NCBI GenBank assembly: GCA_027064305.1
Contig: JAMOPY010000031.1
Span: forward strand, 1 to 41,509
Source of the DNA: Methanobacteriota archaeon
GTDB lineage: Archaea > JAADCQ01 > Methanopyri > Methanopyrales > Methanopyraceae
Direction: 5' to 3'
DNA length: 41,509 bases
Shown: positions 26,490 through 34,080 of the stretch, piece after piece
How positions within the stretch are numbered: the stretch's first letter is position 1
Layout of the letters: each line of letters opens with the position of its first letter
The notes under the pieces: model-generated
The model's input: the letters and a program-made list of their open reading frames with translations, nothing else
What the model was told of the DNA's origin: nothing
Databases searched by the model: none
Program-made: the position numbers and the translations under genes

Positions 26490-27029
26490 TCACCCCCACA
26501 TCAGTAACCCTCCCCATACCAGCGGGCATGACACCGACACCATCGCCAGCTCACCCTTGGAGATTTCACGTGGTGGTAAATCCCCTTGTACTTCCCTCCA
26601 GTATTCGTTGATTCTCCTTTGCAACACCAGGAGCGGTACGCAGGACACCATCAACGCCACGACTGCGCCGAGCGCGTCCATCCGCGTCTCGGCGTGGAAA
26701 ATCCCCAAGTTGCCAGCGAAGAAGAACCCGAACCACACCGGGTACAGGACCTTGATCGGGCACGGGTTGAGTCCGGCTTCCTCGAGTAACTCGTTGATCT
26801 CCGCGAACTGCTTCCATACCAGGTAGAGGTTGACGAACGGTACGAAAAGCCCGATCGTCCTAAGCACCACGTTAACGTCGCGGTCCAGGTACTCCTTGAA
26901 GTCCCTCCAGTTGCGGTAGAACCAGTAGAATTGGTAGTACCCTCCGGACGCGACCACGAACAGCGTGGTCCTTCCCAACGGTCGAACGTAGGAGCGACCG
27001 TCCGACAAACCGTGCATCCCCGCCTGCAT
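26490..27029 (-). CDS. DUF4234-like membrane protein
   Basis: The 179-residue product has a DUF4234-like N-terminal pattern (LFVVASGGYYQFYWFYRNWRDFKEY) and about four hydrophobic segments, including TIGLFVPFVNLYLVW, YPVWFGFFFAGNLGIF and ALGAVVALMVSCVPLL. The ATG 27029 was chosen over GTG 27080 because the promoter-like GCTTATAACTATTTGG on this strand covers 27063-27078; ATG 27017, preceded by GGCGGGG, is also possible. The codon and base composition are poorer in G+C than flanking genes, so acquisition by transfer is plausible. Function is unknown. Confidence 0.7.
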   Translation of the reverse strand: MQAGMHGLSDGRSYVRPLGRTTLFVVASGGYYQFYWFYRNWRDFKEYLDRDVNVVLRTIGLFVPFVNLYLVWKQFAEINELLEEAGLNPCPIKVLYPVWFGFFFAGNLGIFHAETRMDALGAVVALMVSCVPLLVLQRRINEYWREVQGDLPPREISKGELAMVSVSCPLVWGGLLMWG

Positions 27030-27062
27030 GCGCCCGTGATGGAGAGACCGCCTGACGTCTAG

Positions 27063-27078
27063 CCAAATAGTTATAAGC
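27063..27078 (-). promoter_or_regulatory. TATA-like element for the DUF4234-like gene
   Basis: On the minus strand this reads GCTTATAACTATTTGG, the clearest AT-rich box in the gap between the two island genes. A start of transcription about 25 bases downstream would lie just before ATG 27029. Confidence 0.45.
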
Positions 27079-27117
27079 ACGCGGGTTCGGAAGGGCGGCG
27101 TACGACCCTCAGGAAAG

Positions 27118-27960
27118 CTACCCGGTTATTACGTACTCGAACATATCACATGATACAACTGATGCGTAGATCGCTACTACAGCTGTTACCAAATACACGA
27201 TGATGGAGCCCGACTGTATTCTCGGTGAGCAAATGTACTTACGCCTGGAGAACCATATCCCTATCAGCAACGAATTCGTTAGTACTCCTAAGCTTATTGA
27301 CACGGTTAGGATGTTGTAGTAATACTTGTGAGTCAATAACGTTTCAGTGTTGGTTAAATAAAATATCAGCGTGAACAGCGACACTATCATTCCCCCTACA
27401 AACACATTATAAAACCACATCATAAGAGTTACGTTAAAAGCTGAGTACACGCTGACATACTTGTACATATTGCAGATCTTCTTAATAATGCTGCGGTTTA
27501 CTCTCTGCTTGGACTCGGCTATGAAATTAACACCTTGCCTCTTAAGTCTAAGGTACCACGCTAGCTTACCCAGAATACCCAAGAGACAGGAGTTTACGAA
27601 TATCCAGGTGAGTAGGCTCGTCGATAAGTTCCGTACCCCAGGACACACTGTAGGGCTCTCCCAACCCTTTCCCAGGGCGACGGCAGAGAGTAGTGCTACG
27701 ATGGGTAAACTTATCGGCGGGAAGTCGAAAATACCGTAATACCACACCACCTTCGTAGAGGAAAGCCTAACCCCAGTCTCCTTATCCAATCCACCGTAGG
27801 GACCTACCGTGCCCGATTCCATGGCTTCGTTCACGATCTTCCGTGCCTTCCTCCACTTAACAACAACTATCACTATCGATACGGGCCACAACACTAGTGA
27901 TGCAAAGAAAATGTAAGCGAGGGCGAGGGGCATTAGGTAGGCCTGATGGAGAAAGGACAA
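27118..27960 (-). CDS. Low-GC polytopic membrane protein, likely acquired
   Basis: The 280-residue product has about seven hydrophobic segments, e.g. MPLALAYIFFASLVLWPVSIVIVVV near the N-terminus, ISLPIVALLSAVALG, LLTWIFVNSCLLGILG, YNVFVGGMIVSLFTLIFYL, ILTVSISLGVLTNSLLIGIW and IIVYLVTAVVAIYASVV. Base composition is visibly much lower in G+C than anywhere else in the window. Codons such as ATA, AAT and TTA are common and the protein is rich in Ile, Asn and Tyr, unlike the acidic core. The start is TTG 27960, with ATG 27933 (MPLAL) as alternative. No family was recognised; it may be a transferred gene. Confidence 0.72.
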   Translation of the reverse strand: MSFLHQAYLMPLALAYIFFASLVLWPVSIVIVVVKWRKARKIVNEAMESGTVGPYGGLDKETGVRLSSTKVVWYYGIFDFPPISLPIVALLSAVALGKGWESPTVCPGVRNLSTSLLTWIFVNSCLLGILGKLAWYLRLKRQGVNFIAESKQRVNRSIIKKICNMYKYVSVYSAFNVTLMMWFYNVFVGGMIVSLFTLIFYLTNTETLLTHKYYYNILTVSISLGVLTNSLLIGIWFSRRKYICSPRIQSGSIIVYLVTAVVAIYASVVSCDMFEYVITG

Positions 27961-27967
27961 TGGGCGT

Positions 27968-28110
27968 TTAGCCCCCTGTCAACCACAGGTTCGACGTGGC
28001 CGCTAGGATCGAGTTGGTGCTCCAGTTGAACGCGAAGTCGTAGTACCTCGCTATAATCTTGGAGGCAACGGTTTTTCCCGCGTACTCACGTATCTTCGAG
28101 ATGTACTTGA
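27968..28110 (-). pseudogene. C-terminal gene fragment, CFI-box-like
   Basis: On the minus strand an open frame ends with TAA at 27968-27970 and reads TVKYISKIREYAGKTVASK, then IIARYYDFAFNWSTN, then SILAATSNLWLTGG. This resembles the end of proteins with a CFI-box type C-terminal domain (Cys-rich start, then LR.FRD...G...YY). No start or longer domain is present upstream; beyond about 28110 the sequence looks like another gene's remnant. It is part of the low-GC island edge. The relation to CFI-box proteins is a pattern impression only. Confidence 0.4.
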
Positions 28111-28245
28111 CAGTGGGAAGGCACCGCCTACCGCATGGACGTGGTGCCGATTCGAATGCGGAAGGTGGTAGACCCGCCGGAGGGGCTGCTCAACGACGTA
28201 GAGTTCCTGGAGATGGTGCTGGAGCGGGTGGACGAGCTGCTCTAG
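28111..28245 (+). pseudogene. C-terminal stub of a truncated gene
   Basis: A plus-strand frame from just after a TGA at 28108-28110 reads QWEGTAYRMDVVPIRMRK, then VVDPPEGLLNDVEFLEMVLE, then RVDELL and TAG. It is acidic and uses codons like the core genes, unlike the island next to it. Its TAG directly abuts the stop of the FIST gene in TAGCTA, exactly as intact convergent pairs do elsewhere in this window. This suggests the 3' end of a former neighbour whose 5' part was lost when the island arrived. If translated from ATG 28135 it would be 36 residues. Confidence 0.45.
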
Positions 28246-29514
28246 CTACCGGCCCAGCAGCTCGTTGCCGATGACGAAGAGGGAGACGGTCTGGTTGAGG
28301 TGGGCCAGCGCGCCGCTCTCCGTGTTCCCGATCTCCCCGTAGCAGTTGAACCCGATGATGGGCACGTCCTCGCCGATCTCGCTCCGCAGGAGCTTGACGG
28401 CCCTATCCGTGCTCACGATCTCGTGCCGGGCCACGCAGTTGAACACGATCACGCCCGCGATCTCCTCGGGGTTACCCGCCGCCTGGATCGCGCTCTTCGC
28501 CGCCTCCCGGAACGAGGCCTCCAGGTCGCCCGGCTCCATGATCTCCAGGGTCACCCCCTCCGGGATCTTGTTCAGCGCGACGATCGACCCCTCCGCCGGG
28601 TCCGTCTCCACGCTCGTCCGCAGCACGTACTCCCCGTGCGGCGTGGGCAGCTGGATCCCGAACGGGTAGGTGAACAGGGTCTCCGTGGTCACCTCCTCCG
28701 GCTCCATCCCCAGCGCGTCCGCGTAGACCTCCAGGGCCGGCTCCCCGTCCAGCTCCAGGATCCGCGTCCCCTCCACCTTCGTCACCCGGAACTGGTGCCC
28801 CGTGGGCTCGAACCCGTGGTGGATCGCGTGCCCGCACTTCACCGACGTGAACCACACCCACGTGACCAGCGCGTCCGAGTACACCCGTTTGGCGTCGAAC
28901 GCGTAGCACCGCTCGAGCCGCATGTCGTCACCCGTCAGCCCGCCGAGGATGACCGGGAGCGGGCCGCCCAGCTCCTGCATCACCCCGCGCAGCATGGCGG
29001 CCGTCGCCTCCTGATTCTCCAGGCAGCACAGCCCGTCCGGCATCAGAATCACGTGCGCCGGCGCCGCCCGGGCCAGATCCATGTGATCCTGCGCCCGCAC
29101 CAGCCCCGAGAGCGCGACCAGCGGGTTCGCCTCCACGCTCCGCACCGCCTCCGTGAGCCCGCTCCGACCCACCCGCTCCGGCTCCTCCGAGAGACCCTCC
29201 CGGATCGACAGACCCAGCGCCACGTGCCGGGTCAGCTCCATCGCCATCACGACCACCGAGCCCTCGTGGTACCCCTCCGTGGAGATCTCCCCCGAGGACG
29301 AGACCCCGAACATCAGGAACCGCTTCCCCAGGGGCACCCGCGCCCGGATCGCCCGCTTGAGCTCCCGCCGCACCTCGTCCGGATCGTTCGCCGTCGGCGA
29401 GAACACGCAGAACACCGCGTCGATCGACTCCAAGCCCCACTCCATCGCCTCCTCCAGCGCCTCCTCCGGGTCCCCGGACTCCGACACGCCCACACCGCAA
29501 GTCACGTACGACAC
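28246..29514 (-). CDS. FIST-domain sensor-like protein
   Basis: The 422-residue protein has FIST_N-like features (GVGVSESGDPEEALEEAMEWG, MFGVSSSGEISTEGYHEGSVVVMAMEL, VILGGLTGDDMRLERCYAFDAKRVYSDALVTWVWF). It also has a FIST_C part ending in GFNCYGEIGNTESGALAHLNQTVSLFVIGNEL, with GVIVFNCVARH before it. FIST domains are proposed to bind small ligands, perhaps amino acids, and often feed signalling proteins; here it stands alone with no signalling domain. The start is GTG 29514. A CTTAAG element upstream, duplicated in the gap, likely serves as its promoter. It faces the gene stub tail-to-tail. Confidence 0.87.
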   Translation of the reverse strand: MSYVTCGVGVSESGDPEEALEEAMEWGLESIDAVFCVFSPTANDPDEVRRELKRAIRARVPLGKRFLMFGVSSSGEISTEGYHEGSVVVMAMELTRHVALGLSIREGLSEEPERVGRSGLTEAVRSVEANPLVALSGLVRAQDHMDLARAAPAHVILMPDGLCCLENQEATAAMLRGVMQELGGPLPVILGGLTGDDMRLERCYAFDAKRVYSDALVTWVWFTSVKCGHAIHHGFEPTGHQFRVTKVEGTRILELDGEPALEVYADALGMEPEEVTTETLFTYPFGIQLPTPHGEYVLRTSVETDPAEGSIVALNKIPEGVTLEIMEPGDLEASFREAAKSAIQAAGNPEEIAGVIVFNCVARHEIVSTDRAVKLLRSEIGEDVPIIGFNCYGEIGNTESGALAHLNQTVSLFVIGNELLGR

Positions 29515-29547
29515 CGTTCCTGAACCCCCAAGGGTTGATGGACCGAG

Positions 29548-29585
29548 CCCGGCTTAAGTAGTCGGAAACGATCCGGCTTAAGCCT
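29548..29585. promoter_or_regulatory. Two CGGCTTAAG elements in a divergent promoter
   Basis: CCGGCTTAAGTAG near 29550 and CCGGCTTAAGCCTTAG near 29572 form a near-direct repeat about 23 bases apart, each with a CTTAAG palindrome. The left one, read on the minus strand as CTACTTAAG, is about 35 bases from the FIST start. The right one fits plus-strand transcription toward the secreted-protein gene. Confidence 0.5.
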
Positions 29586-29617
29586 TAGTGACGATCCGAC
29601 GACGGGGGGATGGCCGG

Positions 29618-30550
29618 ATGCGGAACGCGATCCTGGGCGTGCTCCTGCTCCTCACCGCGCCCGGGATCGCACACGCCGACGCGTGGACCCCCGTCACCAC
29701 CGTGCACCTCACCGAACGCACCGAGCTCCGAGCCCTCGACCCGAACACCGTCCAGGCCCACCTCACGGTCAAGCTGGAAGGGTACGGCCTCCAGGGCCGC
29801 ACGCAGGCCACCGTCCACGTCCTCCTCCCCGAGGACGCCGAGCTCCTGAGCGCCCGATGGACCCCGGCGAACGGTGCGCCCACCGAGGTCCAGCCCGCGC
29901 TCATCCAGACCGTAACCTGGCCGGGCACCGTCGACCAACTCGCGAGGACGTTCGCGGTCCTCCACTCCGGCTCCACCCCGTACCTGGACGCGCTCGACGC
30001 CCTGTTCCCGAACCGCCAACCGATCCGCTGGCGGCAGCTGACCTTCCTCCTCCCCGTCGAGGGGCACGGGCGGCACGGCGAGCCCCTGGGTACCCTCGAG
30101 CTCACCGCCCACCTACCCACGCACCGAAGCCCCCAGGGACTCCACTGCCTCGCCTGGCCCATCCCGGTGGCGATCAACCCCTTCTACAAGGTGCGCACCG
30201 ACCGCGTGGGCGTCCTGTTCGCGGCCGTGTACGACCCGGAGGCGAACCGCTGGCGCTGGATCCTCCTCAACCCGGACCGGGGGTCCAGCGAGGTGCTCGC
30301 CGACATCGAGGGGATCTCCCTCTACCTCCGGGTCGGGGAGGACGGGGTGGTCGTGGGTGTCCAACCCGCGGGCCAGCCACCCCGGCTCTCGCTCCCGTAC
30401 GTGCCCGTGCTCCTCGTGCTCGAGGTCCCACCCTTCCCGGCCCCGCTACAGCGGGGCGAGCGCGCGGTCCCGCCCCGCCCACCGAGCGCGGGCACCGAGC
30501 CGCATCCGGCCCCGCTGATCCCGATCGTGCCGATCCGTCGACGGAGGTGA
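29618..30550 (+). CDS. Secreted protein of unknown function with Pro-rich end
   Basis: ATG 29618 starts a clear signal peptide (MRNAILGVLLLLTAPGIAHA); GTG 29588 would add ten basic residues. The mature part of about 290 residues appears beta-rich: TPVTTVHLTERTEL, TVQAHLTVKLEGYG, TQATVHVLLPEDAEL, RWRQLTFLLPVEGHG and LPYVPVLLVLEVPP, ending in a Pro-rich, basic tail (PLIPIVPIRRRR). No recognisable domain or membrane anchor apart from the signal. It precedes cbiD by seven bases, but no functional link is apparent. Codons end in C more than in the core block. Confidence 0.7.
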   Translation: MRNAILGVLLLLTAPGIAHADAWTPVTTVHLTERTELRALDPNTVQAHLTVKLEGYGLQGRTQATVHVLLPEDAELLSARWTPANGAPTEVQPALIQTVTWPGTVDQLARTFAVLHSGSTPYLDALDALFPNRQPIRWRQLTFLLPVEGHGRHGEPLGTLELTAHLPTHRSPQGLHCLAWPIPVAINPFYKVRTDRVGVLFAAVYDPEANRWRWILLNPDRGSSEVLADIEGISLYLRVGEDGVVVGVQPAGQPPRLSLPYVPVLLVLEVPPFPAPLQRGERAVPPRPPSAGTEPHPAPLIPIVPIRRRR

Positions 30551-30557
30551 CGCCGGC

Positions 30558-31754
30558 GTGGAGCGCGACCCCATCCGCCGCATCCCCATCGACCCCCACC
30601 TCGTCCGCCGGGAGCTGGGCGTCGACCTCCCCACCGCCCGCTACCTCATCCGCACCGGCCTCGTGACCACCGAGGGAGCCCGCGTCCTCCGCCGCGGTCC
30701 CACCACCGGCACCTGCGCGACCGCCGCCGCCAAGGCCGCCGCCATCCGCCTCCTCGAGGGGCGCGCGGTATCCACCGTCCGCGTCCGCCTCCCCATCGGC
30801 GCGATCATCGGCGTTCGAGCGCGCCTGATCGAGGAGGACCCGCCCACCGCCGAGGTCCGCAAGCCCGGGAACGACGACCGCGTGGACGCGACCGCCGGCG
30901 CCCGCATCCGCGCCCGCGCGGAACCCCTCGAGGAACCGCGCGTCGAGGTCCGGGCGGGCCCGGGCGTCGGGCGGCTCCCGGACGGGAGGCCGGCGATCTC
31001 CGAGGCGGCGCGGGCGCAGATCCGGGAGAACCTGGCCTACCTGATCGAGCGGTACGGGACGGGACTCCGCGTCACGATCAGCGTGGTGGACGGCGAGAGG
31101 CTGGCCGAGCGGACGCTGGCCCACCGGCACGGGATCACCGGCGGGATCTCGATCCTGGGGACCAAGGGCCTCGTCGACCCCAACTCGGAGGAGGCGATCG
31201 AGGGCACCATCCGCCACGACCTCCGCTACGTCGAGAACGTCCCCTGCCTCGTCACCGGCTACCGCACCCTCCGCGTCGCCACCGAGGAGCTCGGCCTCCC
31301 CGAGACCGACGTGGTCAACTGCCAGGGCCGCTACGACCTCGCCCTCCCCCTCCTCAAGGAGGGCGTCCCCACCGACGACGGCACCCGCCGCTTCGACCGC
31401 GTCCTCATCCTCGGCATGCCCGGCAAGCTCCTCAAGCTTGCCGCCGGCGTGTACAACACCCACGCCCGCGTCGCCGACGCCCGGTACGAGTCCCTCCTCG
31501 CCCGCCTCGTGGAGACCGGCCACCTCAAGGACGCCCAACGCCTCGCCCAACGCGGCCCCGGCACGATGGTCGCCAAGTTCCTCCGCACCCTCGACCCGGA
31601 CACCCGCCGCGACGTCCTCCAACGCACCTGCGAGCTGATCGAACGCCGCGTCCAAGAGGACCACGACCTCCGGTGCGGGTGCGCCGCCTACCTGAAGACC
31701 GACGACGGGATCGAGGTCGTGACCGGCCCCGAATGGCGCCGCCTCGCGCCGTAA
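30558..31754 (+). CDS. cbiD: Cobalt-precorrin-5B (C1)-methyltransferase
   Basis: CbiD adds the C1 methyl in the anaerobic corrin ring pathway, needed for cobamides used by methanogen methyltransferases. The 398-residue product carries the N-terminal signature RRGPTTGTCATAAAKAA (about 46-61). It also has the family's VRKPGNDDRVDATAGA-like segment, GRPAISEAARAQIRENL, the GITGGISILGTKGLVDP motif and LILGMPGKLLKLAAGVYNTH. It starts at GTG 30558. Codon use is mosaic: C-ending codons dominate except for roughly 30950-31170, where G-ending codons like those of the core block prevail. No other cbi gene is in the window. Confidence 0.92.
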   Translation: MERDPIRRIPIDPHLVRRELGVDLPTARYLIRTGLVTTEGARVLRRGPTTGTCATAAAKAAAIRLLEGRAVSTVRVRLPIGAIIGVRARLIEEDPPTAEVRKPGNDDRVDATAGARIRARAEPLEEPRVEVRAGPGVGRLPDGRPAISEAARAQIRENLAYLIERYGTGLRVTISVVDGERLAERTLAHRHGITGGISILGTKGLVDPNSEEAIEGTIRHDLRYVENVPCLVTGYRTLRVATEELGLPETDVVNCQGRYDLALPLLKEGVPTDDGTRRFDRVLILGMPGKLLKLAAGVYNTHARVADARYESLLARLVETGHLKDAQRLAQRGPGTMVAKFLRTLDPDTRRDVLQRTCELIERRVQEDHDLRCGCAAYLKTDDGIEVVTGPEWRRLAP

Positions 31755-31867
31755 CCCCACCGCTTCCCCACGCGACGAGGGCGTTTCCAACCCGAACGAA
31801 GGGAACGCCCCGCGCCCGAACCCGAGCCCCGAAAACCCGCGGGGACCGGCCCACCCGGCCGGGCCCC

Positions 31868-32413
31868 GTGCACGACCGACTACCGCCCGAACTGCGCGAA
31901 CTCCTCAACCGCCTCGAACCGGGCCTCTACACCGCCAGCGCCCGCATCGAGGGACTCCCCGAGCACGACCTCCTCAGCGACGCCCTCCGCGACGCGCTGG
32001 GACGCTCCAGCCGCGCCACCTACCGCGACCTCGTGGACCGCTACCTGGAAACCGTCAACGCACCCCTCGTCCTCCAAGCCTCCGACGCCTTCCAACTCAA
32101 CCAACACGCCCTCCGCGCCCTCCAACGACTCGCCGAACACGTCCCCGTCCTCATCCTCAACCGCGGACACCTCCCCACCGACCACCGCGACCTAACCCGC
32201 GAGCTCGCCGAGATCCCCGGCGCCCACGTGGACGCCGTCTTCGACCACGGAGACACCGTCACCCTCGTCCGCGACCCCCAAACCCTCCTCCGCGCCCTCG
32301 CCACCGCCGGCCTCGCCCTCATGATCCTCCGCGCGACCACCGACAACACCGCCGACTTCTGGGTCCTCACCACCCTCGGACTCGCCGGCCTCGCCGCCTC
32401 CAAACTGGGGTGA
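31868..32413 (+). CDS. Protein of unknown function with C-terminal membrane hairpin
   Basis: A 181-residue product from GTG 31868 (MHDRLPPELRELLNRLEPG). The first 135 residues are soluble and helical with a possible alpha/beta core (HVPVLILNRGHLPTDHRDL; AHVDAVFDHGDTVTLV). The C-terminal 40 residues hold two hydrophobic segments (ALATAGLALMILRA and FWVLTTLGLAGLAASKLG), suggesting a tail-anchored membrane protein. The stretch VPVLILNRGH might be part of a ligand pocket, but no family was recognised. It is four bases from the next gene, a DUF457-like membrane hydrolase, so both may act together at the membrane. Confidence 0.68.
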   Translation: MHDRLPPELRELLNRLEPGLYTASARIEGLPEHDLLSDALRDALGRSSRATYRDLVDRYLETVNAPLVLQASDAFQLNQHALRALQRLAEHVPVLILNRGHLPTDHRDLTRELAEIPGAHVDAVFDHGDTVTLVRDPQTLLRALATAGLALMILRATTDNTADFWVLTTLGLAGLAASKLG

Positions 32414-32417
32414 ACGC

Positions 32418-33452
32418 ATGCGAGCCAGAACCCACATCCTCCTCACCTACCTCCTCACCGCCCCCACCCTCGGCCTCCACCACGCCACCATCACCGCCCT
32501 CGCCACCATCCTCCCCGACCTCGACCACCCCCACTCCCTCGCCGCCTCCCTCCTCCACCCACTCGAACTCCTCACCCGCCGAAACCTCCGCCACGCCCTG
32601 ACCCAACGACTCCGACACCGCGGCCCCCTCCACTGCCCCTGGCCCTGGGCCGCCCTCGCCCACACCCTCTGGACGACCGGCCACCCCCACGCCGCCCTCC
32701 TCCCCCTCGGCGCCCTCCTCCACTGCCTCGAAGACGCCCTCACCACCATGGGCGTCCCCATCGCCTGGCACCGAAAAAACGGCGAATGGCGCTCCATCCG
32801 CCTCTCCCTCGCCCGCATCCCCTCCAACCACTGGGACACCCTCCTCCCACCCCTCGCCCTCGCCATCACCTGGACCACCCTCCTCCTCAACCCCACCGAA
32901 CTGTACCAACTCCACCCCAACCCCACCCTCGAACGCACGTACTGGCACGCCCGCGCCACCCTACTCCAACCCTTCCTCCACACACCCGAAAGCCTGAACC
33001 AGGAAGCCCTCCGCGTCACCAACCACGACCGCCTACCCCACCTCCGAGCCACCCTCCGCTACGACCACGGAACGCGCGAAGTGACCGGCCTCTGGACCCC
33101 CACCGGCTGGATGCACGGCGACGACGGACGCTGGTACCCACCCCCCGACCACGGGCTGCGCGTCCTCGAACTCTCCTACCCAAAAGCCCGCTACCGAGTG
33201 ACCACCACCCACCGCTGGCCCCCACCCCGAAACGCGCTCACCCTGCGCGCCCTCCTCGCCTACGAGCGCCTAACGCCCGAGGAGCTCGAGCGCACCGCCA
33301 GACGCGCCGTCCTCCTCGGACTCACCATCCGCCACGAAGACCACCGCACCGGCCGCCTCCTCCTCGAGGGAAGATGGATCACCGGCGCCGCGCTGTCACG
33401 CCTCCCAAGGCCCACGTGGACGAGGCTATCACTCCTCACGATCCGAGCGTGA
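32418..33452 (+). CDS. Membrane-bound DUF457/YdjM-like metal-dependent hydrolase
   Basis: The 344-residue protein starts RTHILLTYLLTAPTLGLHHA and continues ILPDLDHPHS and QRLRHRGPLHCPW. This H...DxDxP...HRGxxH arrangement is the metal-ligand pattern of the DUF457/YdjM family of membrane-bound hydrolases. Several hydrophobic segments (TITALATILPDL; LLPLGALLHCLEDALT; LLPPLALAITWTTLLL) place the site near the membrane. The C-terminal 150 residues are soluble with WMHGDDGRWYPPPDHGLRVLEL; their role is unknown. The coding strand is extremely C-rich. The ATG 32418 lies just after the previous stop. Confidence 0.78.
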   Translation: MRARTHILLTYLLTAPTLGLHHATITALATILPDLDHPHSLAASLLHPLELLTRRNLRHALTQRLRHRGPLHCPWPWAALAHTLWTTGHPHAALLPLGALLHCLEDALTTMGVPIAWHRKNGEWRSIRLSLARIPSNHWDTLLPPLALAITWTTLLLNPTELYQLHPNPTLERTYWHARATLLQPFLHTPESLNQEALRVTNHDRLPHLRATLRYDHGTREVTGLWTPTGWMHGDDGRWYPPPDHGLRVLELSYPKARYRVTTTHRWPPPRNALTLRALLAYERLTPEELERTARRAVLLGLTIRHEDHRTGRLLLEGRWITGAALSRLPRPTWTRLSLLTIRA

Positions 33453-34080
33453 AACCTCCGCCGGCCGGCTCGGGGTCCCACGACAACCCCCAGCGTCACC
33501 ACCGGGGGGCCATCCTAGCCACCGTCCCCATGCCCTCAACGGAGTAACCGATGCGGAGAAGCCACCCCGGAGAGCCCGACATCAGGGCGTCCGGATAGCC
33601 CGAGCAACCCCGGGCCGGAGAACCGCTCTAACCCCCTAGGGGCCGCCCGTCCGCGACGGCGCAAACGCCCGAAAGGTACGCGAGGCGACCGTAGCCACCA
33701 CCCCCGCGGCCCCGCCACCGCACCCGCGAGCGTACCACCGCAGTTACGGCCGTGAATGGGGACCGCGGGGCACGTACTCGCGACCTCGTTAGCGACACCT
33801 CGAGTGCCCTCCCAGCCGCTCCGGTCACCGAAGGACCACGTCCTGATCCCAGCCACGAGGTCGCGGCCCAGCACGGCAGCCCCTACCCCTGCCGCTGGGA
33901 CCGCCGTCGAGGCTTCGACGTCGAGGATTTCGGACGGTGGTGACGGGACACGCCCAGCGAGACCGCGGCGTTCCCTAGCGCGCGGTATGCGAGAACGTCC
34001 GGCGTCCCGAGCACCCGGCCGGAACGGCCCGGGCGAACGTTACGGTGATCGTAACGGTCCGGGCCGCGGGACCGGGCGGC
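33453..34080. other. Gene-free gap between convergent genes
   Basis: About 630 bp with no believable gene: open frames here give Arg/Pro/Gly-rich or Ser-rich products unlike the acidic proteome. The main feature is the long dyad around 34026-34066. Long gaps between convergent genes are exceptional in this window, where other tail-to-tail pairs touch or overlap. Confidence 0.6.
34026..34066. repeat. Extended hairpin containing GTTAC-GGTGATC-GTAAC
   Basis: The core dyad GTTAC-N7-GTAAC (34039-34055) has flanks that also pair: CGGCCCGG on the left with CCGGGCCG on the right, separated by a few unpaired bases on each side. It can form a long imperfect stem. It lies about 15 bases beyond the stop of the minus-strand gene that ends at 34081, so it could also act as its terminator. 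Confidence 0.55.

Noticed and set aside
28059-28274. Plus-strand frame of 71 codons over the island edge
   Set aside because: It crosses the junction in a frame different from both remnants and gives a low-complexity product.
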